From Hyposmocoma kahamanoa (Eukaryota > Arthropoda > Insecta > Lepidoptera > Cosmopterigidae): a stretch of 64,000 nt of DNA. The stretch lies in assembly GCF_003589595.1 (NCBI RefSeq), contig NW_020656077.1:5081538-5145537 (forward strand), read 5' to 3'. Below, piece after piece: positions 1 to 11,758 of this stretch (positions within the stretch are counted from its first letter, which is position 1; each line of letters opens with the position of its first letter). The notes beneath the pieces were generated by a model. It saw nothing but the letters and a program-made list of their open reading frames with translations. It had not been told where the DNA came from and made no database searches. Position numbers and translations under genes: made by a program.

Positions 1-110
1 GGATGCATTATATTAAGAATAGGTAAAACCAATGTGTTAATATGAATGAAATGCGATGTCAAATCAGCGTGCAAAATTTGTATATACAATTTTTTTTTTT
101 GCATTTTTAA
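1..110 (+). repeat. Diverged interspersed repeat, copy 1
   Basis: The stretch from AAGAATAGGTAAAACCA to the T-run and GCATTTTT resembles 43661-43766 in order and wording, with many substitutions. The element type is unknown. The window edge may cut this copy. Confidence 0.45.
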
Positions 111-146
111 GAAGAAAGTAAAACGACGAAAGCAGGATTCCACGCA

Positions 147-188
147 CATTCTAAAGCCTCATTCACACATTCTAAAGCCTCATTCACA
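147..188. repeat. Two-unit tandem duplication, 21 bp
   Basis: The 21-bp unit that begins CATTCTAAAGCC is present twice in a row (147-167 and 168-188) without change. No function is suggested. Confidence 0.85.
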
Positions 189-758
189 CTAACCATCACG
201 AAAAGTTAAAGTATTAAGTTTATTAAATTGTACCATACCTGTGAAAAGCAATAAATAAATGAAAAAAAATGAAATGAAATGAAAAAGAAAAAAAATCGAA
301 TGAGTTATCTGTTAGTTCAGTTAATAATGTCTGAAGCTCTCGGTAGCTTCCTACTCAAAAAAACTAGAGTTGACATTTCTAAATGGCTATGTTTTATATT
401 GCCAAGAACAGGTTTTAGGTGTGTCAATTTTGGTAAAAAAAAACGTAATAAATGTGTAATTACGCCTACATTCCAGCCAACTTCCGTAAAACCTATTAGT
501 TTCGTTGTAGTAATGTTGTAATAAACCTGTGATGCCGCCTGAAGTCCATTCAACGTTGTACCCTACCCTTCCGATGTAGCCAAATTCGTATACAGAAAAG
601 CAGTCAGACTGCAAAAATGGTAACTACAATAACCACTTGGCGGTTTGAGAAAGAAATCATTTTTACTAAAGCTAGTTCGGCAAAATATTTCTTGAATTAC
701 ACTTTCCCGATTTCCGCACATCATTTGTTTTAAAAAAAATCGGGACTTATCGATTCAA

Positions 759-797
759 CGTTTCGGACGTCACGTCCATACGTCCATGTCCGAAACG
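759..797. repeat. Short hairpin, 10-bp perfect stem
   Basis: CGTTTCGGAC at 759-768 pairs perfectly with GTCCGAAACG at 788-797 across a 19-nt loop that itself repeats ACGTCCAT. It lies just upstream of a small MITE-like element. Confidence 0.7.
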
Positions 798-813
798 TCG
801 AGGTAAAGACGCC

Positions 814-948
814 TTCAAATTAGACGCTTGTAGAAGTGCTGCTGCGTTGCGTCTGTGTGCGGTGAAATATTGTATGAAAATTAGAAGTGGCACGGTTGCA
901 GCGCTGCTGTGTAGCCACTGTAGCGCTTCTAAAATCTTCTAATTTGAA
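814..948. mobile_element. Small MITE-like element, inverted repeats of about 25 bp
   Basis: TTCAAATTAG followed by TAGAAG.GCT at the left end is mirrored by AGCGCTTCTA and CTAATTTGAA at the right end. The interior is rich in GC compared with its flanks and has GCTGCTGCG and GCAGCGCTGCTG motifs that also pair. No target duplication is clear. The superfamily is unknown. Confidence 0.5.
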
Positions 949-1849
949 CATCCGATTTTTAAAAATCAAATAAAATATTTGTTTTCTTGCGTACAAACAT
1001 GTACTTGAATCTCAAAATTTTTTTAAATGATTCACATTTGATTTCTTTTTCTTTAGCGCCTGGACGTTTTGTAACTCAAGTTTTCAAACACGCATGCGGT
1101 ATTTTAAAAGGGTGAAGTTAAGAACTTTCAAAAGGTCTTCGTTTGTTATCGTATACACATCCTAATATTAGTTGAGAAGCATAAAAAAAAATAAACAAGG
1201 TAACAAGAGTTCTACTTCACCGTTTCTACAATCGATGTAGTATGTGTAATTTGGGTCCCGTAATAAACCTGATTACGTGGCCACATGTAGCAATTGATTT
1301 CTTATTCCGTATACGCAAATCGATGTTTTATAGTTGTCGATATCACAATACATTATAATATCACATTTGTTGTTACGCTTTTTTTTTAATTTTTAGCAAA
1401 CATTTAGTTTAGAAATGTACACAGTGTAAAAATAACACGAGTGAGTTTTGATACTGAACAATCTTTCCTATAAAACGCATGTTCGGCTTGCAAAAAGGCC
1501 TCCGAATAAAAGACAATTTGTCGGTCTATTAAAGTATATTTTTGCAAGTCGGTTATGATTTCTATTGGAGAAGTTGTTCAGTGTCATGGGTAGAATTACC
1601 CCTTAGAAATTTCACGTTGTTTTTGCACGCTAAGTAAGTGTACTGCATCAAGCTGTAGTGTCTCGTCTTGAATATTTCTAATGTTTATATATGTTTGCAT
1701 GCGATGTGTTGTTAAGTAGTGAATGTTATTCATATTGTAAGTTAAAACGTGAGTGCCAGCACTAAGTGCAATTGATTTTAAATACAATCTATCACGAAAG
1801 AAGAAGCTGCATTACATTTTAGTGCAATAAAACAAGAACAATAACATTA

Positions 1850-1935
1850 ATACATGTTTCCTATCGGGGTAGACAGGGTTCGCAGCCTCCACTTGCTACG
1901 ATCCAGACACAACATTTCGTCTCATTTTTCAAAAG
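1850..1935. repeat. Fragment of a common moth interspersed repeat
   Basis: The wording around TTTCCTATCGGGGTAGACAG, then CTCCACTTGCTACGATCC, matches a repeat I recognise as widespread in lepidopteran genomes. Only about 85 bp are present. I cannot place it in a named family with certainty. Confidence 0.4.
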
Positions 1936-3167
1936 ACAAATCGGAATCTAAACTTGCTTAGAAATTGTACAAATCACGTTAATTTCACTACAGTACCGGC
2001 AGGCTATGATGACCGTTTTGACAGATAAAAATAGTGAGGTCAAATGTAAAATATAATCAAATGCGAGTCGCATCTATAAGTTTTTAGATTTATAACTAGT
2101 ATTGCAATATTAGCTGACTAAAAAGTTTTAATTACAAAATTACAAAACAAAAGTTTTAAGACAGCCATTCTATAAGTGACAATTGTATTAGATCATTCAT
2201 TTTTAAAGCTTTCGAATTTTGATAAACAAATGCAAATAAATTTCACTGCACGTCACCATTATTACGATAATAATGTACAGCAATTAATTCCTTAAACGTA
2301 GTTATGAATTAATACGAAACTTGATGAGCGGATAAACGTAGCGTGCCGGTTCTTTAGTTTAAAATCAAATTAAAATAAAAATTTTAACGACCTGTACGCG
2401 TAGTACACGGAAAGCCCTAATTTGAGACTATATGATTGGTATGGCTCTCTTGCACATTATTATTAATTTGAGGTCAAACACCAAATCATTTGTAATTTAA
2501 AAGATAAATTTCGCTTTTTTTGCTATAGCAAAACATTTCTGTTAATCCATCTATACGGCAAGAAGTCAAGCTGAATTTCACAAGTAAAATAAAATAAAAA
2601 AACTACACACTTTTAAAATAAAAAAATTACATGCGGCCAGATAAAAAAACAAAAAAGATTTATGGCAAACTAAGTTTACATAATGGCCTTGTAAACAAAC
2701 AATTACAGTCGCCTTAATACAAATTGAAAAAAAAAAAAGAATGTTGAGATTTGAAAGAAATAAATATGGGTCAAATTACTTCATACCAAAGTTCATTGTC
2801 GGGTCTCACGGAGGCTTTATTAACCACGGCTGTTTTGCGTGACTTGAAACAATTTAGTAATGTTCAAACGCCGTACAGGTGACATTGCGTCCTGTTAATT
2901 TGTACTAAAATGTTAAAAGTGAGACCTTGTTCCGCTACATTGCGCCACATTTCAGTGTTATCACAGGGTCGCTATTAATACCCGATAACTCGTAAGTTAA
3001 TCATATTTAAGAAGTGGTATGAATATAAATTTCGTAATATTTACTTAGAGGAAAATCAAGCTAATAGCGGCTTCTCGCATGCGTCATGCTTTCTTGCTGT
3101 TTTATAATTGTCTCCATATATAACGAGTTAGCGGGGGAGAAACGGGAAAAACTGTTTTGCTAAAGCA

Positions 3168-3375
3168 AATAGTTTAGGCACTTACTATTAGACAACGGTC
3201 ATATAAAAAAATATATGATACACATAAAGATATTGTCGAGAGAATGTGCTAATTTGTTACACGATAAGATGTACTTTACCCGACCGTATAAAATCCCGAG
3301 AACAGCTTAAAATAAAAGTCCAAAATATATAATTTAAGTATAACATATGTAACTTTGCACAATTTTTGTTTTCAA
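3168..3375 (+). repeat. Ancient interspersed repeat, copy 1
   Basis: From AATAGTTTAGGCA to the AACTTTGCACA region this stretch aligns with 35172-35378: both carry ATATATGATAC, AGAATGTGCTAATT, GATGTACTTA and ATAAAATC. Substitutions are frequent, so the insertions are old. I see no terminal repeats and no coding capacity. Confidence 0.65.
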
Positions 3376-3671
3376 CTGGAACTTTATAGTTATTAGATTG
3401 ACATTTATCTCAAGACTCGAAAGTTACCCAGCTGTTTAACGACGCGCCGCGCCGCCCGCTGCCCCATTAGTCGCCATCGGGCGCTTGTCAATGTCGGATC
3501 TGTGTAAAATTTTCTCTGCCTGTTTTATTTTATTCATATTAATTTTAGCGCGCAGATTGCGAGACGCAAGGGGCGGCCCCACACTTCTCCTATAATCTAA
3601 GCTCGCGTTCAAATACCTCGCCTTAATTCAAATAAAAATCACAATTTTTCGAGCTAGGTGTTTGTGTTTGC

Positions 3672-3790
3672 GTTGTAAGTGCTGGAGGTCCCGGGTTCGA
3701 TTCCCAGGAACTTTTCTGGATTGCTTTTGGTTTAGGTGTTCTGGATAGTACCCCGGAGTGAGTTCCGTTGCTCTATTAACAGGGAATTAC
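3672..3790 (+). mobile_element. tRNA-derived SINE fragment (box B present)
   Basis: GGTCCCGGGTTCGATTCCC contains a good RNA polymerase III box B (GGTTCGATTCC). It is followed by a non-tRNA body ending near GTTGCTCTATTA. A clear box A and tail are not visible. The family differs from SINE family A described below. It is most likely a truncated tRNA-derived SINE. Confidence 0.45.
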
Positions 3791-3949
3791 CTAGCTAGTT
3801 CATATATATAAATACCTTGAGTATTTTTCACAAGCTGTAAACAACGTCAGCATTTTACGTCCTAAAGAGTGAGACTTCTTTCTTCAAGTAAGTGCACCTT
3901 CTTTTGTGATAAATGTATGTGTAAGTTTTATGTATGTATGTACAATAGA

Positions 3950-4030
3950 GTGGAAAAAAATCAATGGGACAAGGGGTACTACCTTAAATGCTTAAGATTG
4001 GCTAATTTTACTTAAACAATTTTTTTTTTC
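3950..4030 (+). repeat. Interspersed repeat with TGGAAAAAAATCAATGGGAC, copy 1
   Basis: This segment recurs at 32929-33010 with the same order of words: TGGAAAAA, ATCAATGGGACA, GGGG, CTTAAA, then GCTAATTTTACTTAA. The start after CAGGGTGG in the second copy recalls the ends of some mariner-like elements, but no second terminus is found. Confidence 0.5.
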
Positions 4031-6139
4031 ATAATGTGTTAACAACATTCGCAGATTTTTTTGAAAAGTTTAAATCGACTGAAAATGCAAAAAAAATAAC
4101 CACTCCCAGTTTTATTGTACTAATCGATGGGATCTCTCAAATAAACATTGAGCTTTTAACAATTAACGACGTCCATGAAATGTTATAAGTGCATAACGAC
4201 ACTAATTAGCATTACTTAATTTTATTGTTTATTTTCCAGAAGTAGACTAATAATTTATCTCTAAGTACATTATTGAGCACTTAAAGAAGAAAATTATTGT
4301 CATTGATATCATATTTCCTTATTAAACTGGACATTACGAACAGAGTTGAAAATAAAGTCTGCTCTTGCTCATAATAGCAGAATATCCACTGCTTATCTTA
4401 GTGATAATTTCTGTCTGGATCGGACAATTAGATTGCATGCAAGATCTCCAGAATACGCTTTGCACCTTTTTTTATAGAGCCATGTAAAAATGTTAATTTA
4501 AAAAAGTCTTATGAAAGAAGAGTTAGGTACAAAAATGTTATTATGACCATCCACCACCACATTGCAGAAGGCTACATGAAGTGAAATTCGAGAAAGATTA
4601 AATCTGTGTATCCAATGGGTTTTACTTCAGAAACTTACTAGTTAAACAATTTTTAACACCTACGTGTTAGAGTCGTTAGTAATATTAGATTAAATGGATG
4701 TTTTTAATTATGAGACCCAATGTTTAGAGATTGTGCCCTTTCATTTGGTTCGATTCCCGGCTCAGGTTAGTTTTAAAAATCTGTTAAAAAGCAGTTATAT
4801 TAAGCGCAGATACTACCTTAGTTCGAATTCAAATTTTTCCCGTACTAATACGGTTCATTTTGCATTAGTCGAGCGGCAGGTACGCTGGCGTTATTTCACA
4901 ATTAATTTTTTTACAAACGATTTTGAAGCAATTTGAAAATGTATATCGTATAGTATACGTGTTGTAATTAGTTCAACTGATATTTAAAAAATCATTTAAA
5001 TTTTCAAGTTAATAAAAAGAAGAAAAAGATAAAAAGTAAAATTTTTAGGAATTGTGTTTTCACACCGTATATATCACCGTATAATCTCAATGCTACCATG
5101 TATTTTTTCCGAAGTGATTGATTCAACACTCATTGTAATGCGGAATCAATCAAAGCCATTTGACGTAGTACAGACTCCTCATATACAACTGTGTTTCCTT
5201 TAAATAAAATTAGCTATCTTGAGCATTTACGATTGTCTTCATGTCACATTGATATTTTCCACACTTATATTAACAAAACAAAATTGCGTAAACGAAACAA
5301 GATTCAGTTATATCCAATTAGTGTTAGTTGGTTTATGCATTTAGTGTCATTAAATTTGCTTGAAAACTTCAAAAAAAAAAGACGAAAGATAAAAGAAATA
5401 CTTATACGGGTCTATACCGTGAAGAGAAAAGTGTGTACGTACACTACTAGTGTCGTTGAACGGGCCTCTCATGATGCAATAAATTAAGCCACGGGACCCA
5501 AGTTAGTACGCTGAATTCTCCAGGCTCTATATATTCTCTGTTCAAGTCCCTTTCAGGGCGTAGTGCAAGAGACCCTTGACTTTTGACCTATAGTTGCTAT
5601 AAATACGAAAAAAATATCTTAGTTAATTTTTGTAACGGAGAGTAGTGAACTTACTTGGTAAAATTGTGAAAGGCTTTTGTTATGTGATTTGTAATATGGC
5701 CTATATGTTACCGTCGTGTCACTGCGACGCATAGTTCAGAATCGCTCTCTTCCACAGAAGAATGTACAGAATGACAGATGTACATGGAGTTGTGTAATGC
5801 TCAGCATCAAACTCATAGACAGAATTGTCAATTCCAAAATCCGAACACTACTAAGGTCCGTGGCATTGAATAACGAAGCTAAAGCTACCTGTGTGTGTGT
5901 ATAGTGGGAGTAATGTCCACTGGCACTAAACTTTGTCTTAAACCAATGCTTGCAATGAAAAATACACTTTAATACATCGTGTTAAGAGTGACTTATCAAT
6001 TACAGCATTGGTTTAAGTCATATTTAGCTTAGAATAAGTGGACGGTAGTGACGTACAAGTTTACTCCATCTGTATGGAGTAAACTTGTAGTGGGCATTAG
6101 GTGGCTATTTAACATGTAATTAAATAACTTTTTTATAAA

Positions 6140-6424
6140 AAAAAAAACCTTCGTGAACCTTCAAAAGTTCGTGGAATTACATATCTTTGCCAAGTTTTAT
6201 TGAAATCGGCGACGGAAAGGACGTGAAACCGTATTCATCCCCTAGTGTGCCACCATTAGAAGTGGAATATTTTTTCAAATTTATTGAGACCAATATTGAG
6301 GTAACCTCTCTGCAACAAAAAAAGAATCGTCAAAATCGGTTCACAAAGCCAGAGTTATCGCGTAACATACATAAAAAAAATGCAATAGAATTGAGAATCT
6401 TCTCCTTTTTTGAAGTCGGTTAAA
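6140..6424 (+). repeat. Interspersed repeat R7, copy 1 (about 280 bp)
   Basis: The copy runs from TTCAAAAGTTCGTGGAATTAC through CCAAGTTTTATTGAAATCGG and ends in CTCCTTTTTTGAAGTCGGTTA. Two other copies are at 28642-28921 and, split by an insertion, at 36955-37390. The ends can be read as short imperfect inverted repeats of TAACCGACTTCAAAA, so a non-autonomous DNA element is possible. Similar sequence is abundant in moth genomes to my knowledge. The open frame across it is not a gene. Confidence 0.7.
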
Positions 6425-7619
6425 TCTAGTCTGATCGGGCCTCAAGTCTACTAAATTTCTTGAAACCATTGGTCAATGCATATCCATCGAATTTTATTTC
6501 TGTTGCGTTTAATTAGCAATAAAATATCAGTGGTTGTTCAATTCTACTCGTACATCAGTGGTACAGGGTCAAGAGCACGTCAAGCTTGGCACTTAACCAA
6601 CTCTATCTCGCTTACGATAAGAACGATCTAAAGTACAAAGTGTCAAGCTTGACGTGGTCTTCATTGTACAAAACCATCGAAATTTGCAATGGCAGTTGAA
6701 TAGTAGCTCAATAGCTAGCCATTGACACACCACTACTCTTTAACTTCCATCAAAATACGGTACGTTGTACGTTAGGTACAAAATCCTGCCATTGACAATG
6801 TGTTGCTACAAAACTATGATGATTTAAAATTAGCGGCTTTGGGGTCTAGGATTAAAGGCTTATACAGTGTGTTTATTTGCATTCTTGCCATATTTAAGAA
6901 ATTAATAATAGAAATAATGTTAAATTACCTAAAAATATTTAATAAAAATATTCTGTTCAATATTCTGACTAATTGTATCTAGTAAAGTTTTGTAAAATTC
7001 CCAAGTGTATTCATCGCGTAGGACAGTAAACCCACCACTCGCTTCACCGAGCGATACGTAATCTTTCTCGATCGCTTATTTACCTATTAAAAAAAAATGT
7101 TTATGTGCAAGTATTGCTATAATTTACTAATTATTTATATTAGAAAAGTTGACTAAAAAAACGTCTTTTGTAACTTAGATTTGGTACTTACCAACTTTAG
7201 GTTACATGAAAGTATTTCTAGAAGTACCTAGCTCCACAGCTGGTGGTAGGCTCCATACCGGAGCCAGCACAGGTATAGTTTCGTTTCAACATAGCACACT
7301 CTTCACAACAGAAATAGCAGAAAGAAACCAGAGACGACTTTTGCGCGCAATTCTTCGACACACGTATCTGCGTAAACTCAACGTTTCACATCATGCCATA
7401 AGAACGCACTTGATGGTAATGCATAGTCTGGCTGGTGAATATGGTAGCGGTTTTTTTTTTGCGCTAACTCTTGTTTACTTACCAAACCACGTTGCATTTC
7501 GTGAGAAACTAGAACGTATGCGCGATGTCAGCGGAACTTCGACGCAATACGCAAGGTCGACTGATGATCTACCAATCACGCGCTCGATACGATACTCCCC
7601 CCGTCCCTACCCGTACCCT

Positions 7620-7797
7620 TTTTTTTTTTTTTTTGACGGGGGGGAAATCTTTATGGATACCCCTGAGCCCAGGGAGACTCAGGGGTTATGTGGGGACTCT
7701 CCCTCCACACTGGAAGGCCTACCCCACTAAAACCCCCCCGGGTTTCCCTCTCGCCGGTTGAGTCGGCGCCGTGGGATCAGTGAACATTCACCACGAC
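7620..7797 (-). mobile_element. 5'-truncated non-LTR retroelement tail with poly(A) and 15-bp target duplication
   Basis: A run of T (7619-7634) on this strand is the poly(A) tail of an element inserted in the minus orientation. The body is far richer in GC than the surroundings and contains GGACTCTCCCTCCACACTGG and TTGAGTCGGCGCC. CCCTACCCGTACCCT occurs exactly at 7605-7619 and again at 7798-7812, a perfect 15-bp target-site duplication, the mark of target-primed reverse transcription. The sequence matches my memory of a common moth LINE 3' end, perhaps R1-like. No coding part remains. Confidence 0.8.
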
Positions 7798-8386
7798 CCC
7801 TACCCGTACCCTACCACCAAATAGATCTAAAATACATATTGTCTACGCATAGGTCATTGTTCATGTGGTTGCCGGTACCTGTGGCATGTGTAGTGTAAGT
7901 AAATGACGTTTAGATCAAGCACGGTTACCGCAATTAAGTATAAAATAAGAATTTAGGAAAGTTTAGGAATTTTTAGTTTAGGTTTACTTTTTTTTTTAGT
8001 AGTTTATGAATTTTTTCTTCTTCGATTTATTTGTTTAGTGATTTGGGTTTAGATTCTGATATAGAATGACCTCTGTAAATATGGCGAGATTGCAAATCGA
8101 CACATTGTATATGCCACAGTGGGTTTCCTATCACAAGCTAGAAACATGATTAATAGAACTTTGTTTTCCCGAAAACTTTTCGACTTTTATTGAATACATT
8201 TCGTTTCATTTGCCCGAAAACAAATTACGATTTTTTTCATTACACCATTGAACGTTTCACTATTTTGACGTATTTACAAGTTATTCGTTTGTATTCCTTC
8301 AACATACCGTTTGACTAATGTATATCTAATTGTATATTTTGTAGAGATTGATTACTCCAAAACTCTGATAGTTATTTAAAACATTT

Positions 8387-8561
8387 TCGGAAATGCAAAG
8401 AAATTCATTTTGGAACTCGCTGGCCGCTGCTGCCGGCACGCTCTGTAGCTCGCGTGCTCCCTTTTTATATAGGTACTAACCTACTAAAGGGAGGCGCACC
8501 CAGGTTTGACTATGACTTGTGTTCGGAAATGCAAACATATTCACTTCTGGCATTCGCCGGC
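8387..8561 (+). repeat. Diverged direct repeat, two units of about 40 bp
   Basis: TTCGGAAATGCAAA...ATTCA..T.TGG.A.TCGC.GGCC occurs at 8387-8426 and at 8522-8561. The spacer of about 95 bp has a GC-rich start (CTGCTGCCGGCACGC). The nature of the repeat is unknown. Confidence 0.5.
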
Positions 8562-9676
8562 CAAAGACGCAAAAGAAGAAAGGTTAAAAAATTGTTTGAA
8601 ATTAAAAATAATTTGAATAAAGTAAAATAATTAAAAGAAATATCTAAACATTTGAAATTGTATTAAGAAATATTTAAAATTATGAATCACAAATTTTACC
8701 TACCTCATTATCTGAAGTAAATGTCTTTATTCGTTTATTAATTCTGCGTGCAAGTAACTTAATTAATAATATAATTAATATTAATAATTTATTATAATTA
8801 ACTTAATAACCTATACGTAATTCAAAATCACATTTTAGATTACAAAATAAGGAAATCTTTCATTCAAAATGTATAAATGAAGTAAATAGTATTTATACAG
8901 AATAATTACTTAAAATTCTTGTGTTCGTTTGTACAGGTACAATTTTATCTAAGAATAAAAATTTTGTCGAAACGATTTTTCAGTTATATGGAAAACAGAC
9001 TGTAGGATAAACATGAATTGACCAAACAACCTCTGCCCCAGGAATACAATATGTAATAATACGGGCAAACGATCCTTCAGCTGTTAAGATATTTCTGTGC
9101 TACTAATTAACACTAACTAATAAAGAAAAGTCGAACCGTTTTCGGAATAATGAAACTTGGCAATAAGAATTTCGTGTTTGTGATAGGTTGCCGCCGCGGT
9201 GGGCGAAATCGAGCCGTAGTTGATAATGATGAACTTTTTTATAGACCTCACAAAGATGAAATGGCTCTCATCGCATCTGTATACGTCTAATCAAAAGTTT
9301 GTAGAGAATAAGTTCCAAGGCAATGGATTTTGTTAAAACTTGTAGAGATTTTGGACGGTATTGCTACTTAGAACCTATTGGTTGCTGCATTTGCGTATCT
9401 TAGAGAGATTTTAAGTTACAGAGACGTAGTGTATTTAGGATTATTTTGGTCTATTGTCATGATTAATAGGCAAAGATATTCGCGGTCGATAGCGAAAACT
9501 GTCACTGAAAACTCATAATTCATGGTACTAAAGGGAGGTTTGGTTAACTTATTGCTCATATTCCACGCGGATAAAGGGGCACGTACATCGGCATCACCAA
9601 ATGGGGCACAAACACAGTGTGATTACACCGAATTACGTCACGGCTTATAACCACTTATATATTTCTTAATGCAAAC

Positions 9677-9904
9677 CATTGACTTACAATTATATGGACG
9701 TCGGGTCCGCGCTAAAAAGTGTCCGCACTTGTAAGGCGCTAAAATCGTATACAGAGCGCCAAACTCTGTTTTAGTCTTCATTTGTTCGACTGACAGCGCG
9801 ATACTGCGATGACATTACAATTTAAATTTCGAATAGGTTGACTTGGGACATTTTTTTCGTGGTTTTTGTATTAGACCCGTCGTCCATTTATTTGTAAGTC
9901 AATG
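9677..9904. mobile_element. MITE family B, copy 1 (228 bp)
   Basis: The element begins CATTGACTTACAATTATATG and ends in CATTTATTTGTAAGTCAATG, giving inverted ends that continue inward as ATGGACG.CGGGTC. Other copies are at 37088-37317 (opposite orientation) and 56069-56343. The interior is non-coding. Flanking bases differ between copies and I see no clear target duplication. Confidence 0.85.
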
Positions 9905-10032
9905 ATGCAAACATTGAATTGTTCTAACGAAGACTGTTTCTCTTTGAAATATTTATTCGGCCGACGGCCATTCGGGCGATAAACAAATAGATTCCATTTT
10001 TGAACATTATAATAATTCATGAAAGAAATATA

Positions 10033-11145
10033 CAGGGTGTAAATTTGAGACGGGGAAGCAAGGCCAGCTACCTTAATCGTTGTAATTACAGGGAAACGGT
10101 TTGAGAAGACTATCCATGAATTTTGAAGATATTTTAATTGGCATTCACAGATTTTGAAAAAATGGTACAGTCAGCCAGATAAAAGACAATTTTTAAAAAA
10201 CTTTTTTTTTTATGCCATTTCATCCGGTCTCTAGTAAGAATCAATAGTCTCTATGGGACCAACTGAGGTAAGAGTACTCGAAATGGCAGAAATCGCAAAA
10301 AATCTTTTACCACACATTTTAAATGAATAGTTTTTGTTAGAAAAGAAACTGGCCACTACTCTACATATAAGACTTAAGTAAAACCAAATCATAATCATAT
10401 CACTATTTTTTAAATTTGGAACTGCTTTGTTTTGTTTTGTTAATGAGAATTGTCACTTTTAAGACGATTTTTAATCAAAATGTTCTCAAGTGTGGAAACA
10501 AATTAATTGGAACACATGGTCCTATCAAATGGCCACCTCGTAGTCCTGACGCTCCTTGATTTTTTCTTTGGGACTATGTAAAAAATTAAATTAAAAAAAA
10601 TACGACAGTATTCAAAAATTGAAAGACGCACTTGCAGCAATTTTCAATAGAATCCATCTGAGTAGAATTTCAGTCGCTACTTCCTCTTTGCGGAAGAGAG
10701 CGAATCGATGCATCCGCCAAGGCGGCAATCAATTCGAGCACTTACTATCATACACTTTTTATGTTATTTGCTTTTCGTTATTGTTTTTATTTTGAAATAC
10801 ATAATTCGTTGTCAATTTGTTCGTTTCCTTATTGTTAGTTACCTTAACTACCTAGAATAACTGATTACTAAATAGGTCCCTACAAAATGTATGGTAAAAA
10901 GTTTTTTGTGATTTCTGACATTTAGATGACTTTTACCTCAGTTGGTCCCATAGAGTTTATTGATCCGTACCAGAGACCGGATCGAATGACATAAAACAAA
11001 AGTTTTCAAAATTTGTGAATGCCAATCAAAATATCTTCAAAATTCATGGCTAGTCTTCTAGAACCGTTTTCCTGTAATTACAACGATTAAGGTAGCTGGC
11101 CTTGCTGCCCCGTCTCAAATTTACATCATACAAATTAACACCCTG
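10033..11145. mobile_element. Decayed mariner-like transposon with long terminal inverted repeats (1.1 kb)
   Basis: The element is bounded by CAGGGTG and CACCCTG, each flanked by TA (10031-10032 and 11146-11147), the target duplication of the Tc1/mariner superfamily. The inverted repeats are long, roughly 300 bp, and include GGTAGCTGGCCTTGC, TGTAATTACA and GTTGGTCCCATAGA with their complements. Between them lies a remnant transposase on the + strand (see next entry). Confidence 0.85.
10400..10770 (+). pseudogene. mariner-like transposase remnant
   Basis: Around 10527-10585 the + strand reads GPIKWPPRSPDAP, a stop, then FFLWDYVK, which matches the WPPRSPDL.PLDFFLWG block near the last catalytic aspartate of mariner-type transposases. 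Around 10690-10765 it reads LRKRANRCIRQGGNQFEHLL, the C-terminal signature of the same proteins. Stops and frameshifts separate these blocks and the N-terminal half is not recognisable, so the gene is dead. Confidence 0.75.
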
Positions 11146-11758
11146 TATAAGAAATCGATCACATACATGCAAATAATGAATAACGCGATGGCTTTTCAAT
11201 TAACAGTGGTTTTAGCTCATTTACAGTCGTATCCTTTTTCACTTTCAATAAATATAATTTGCTTTGATAATTGTTTCAAAACAAACTATATTGAAATGAA
11301 ATAAAAAATGTAATCGTAATAAATTACTGACTTGAAAGGAATGGGTCGGGTTCACAACCCTGCAGTCAACCTCCATATTAATTCTTTTTTTTTACCAATA
11401 AAATTTCTGTATTCTCGGCGTACCGAAATCTAATCTTGTAAGAAATATTTTAAAAATTGAAAAAAAAAATTTAATATTGTAAGAAATATTTAATAAATAG
11501 TTGATCATATATTAATAATAATAACTATGTCTAATTGTTTTAATATTTTCCTGCTAACATCGTCCATCATCCAAAGGGACTGCAATTTATGGTAAGTGTT
11601 AAACTTGTTCACCTTATATCACTATCGCTGAAACAGATAGGGCAAAAAATTGCGGAAATGAATTAGGTTGCGAAACGGTCGCACTCGCGGGAAAAAGATC
11701 CGAAAAAGGCTGAACTTCCGTTGTGTTTTCGTTGTTGACGAAAGAAAATCCATTAAAG

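Larger units (their letters stand above)
1..11758 (+). other. Probable large intron upstream of the first visible cadherin exon
   Basis: I find no exon of the cadherin ectodomain (cadherin, EGF or laminin-G repeats) here. All recognisable content is mobile elements, listed separately. Because the first visible cadherin exon starts in the middle of the transmembrane segment, the preceding exon must lie further upstream, which makes this stretch most likely intron. A very short exon could have escaped me. Stretches 189-758, 950-1849, 1936-3164, 4030-6139, 7813-8386, 8562-9676 and 11146-11758 hold nothing I recognise beyond AT-rich sequence. Positions 7000-7600 are somewhat less AT-rich and also unassigned. 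Confidence 0.5.

Noticed and set aside
4694..4936. 80-codon frame with GGTTCGATTCCCGG (box B-like) near 4746
   Set aside because: No box A, tail or second copy is visible in the window, so neither a gene nor a SINE can be supported.
7206..7761. Open frames of 174 and 78 codons on the + strand
   Set aside because: The C-terminal third runs through the poly(T) and body of the minus-strand retroelement tail (7620-7797) and the first target duplication. No family is recognisable in the first part and there are no splice signals that fit.
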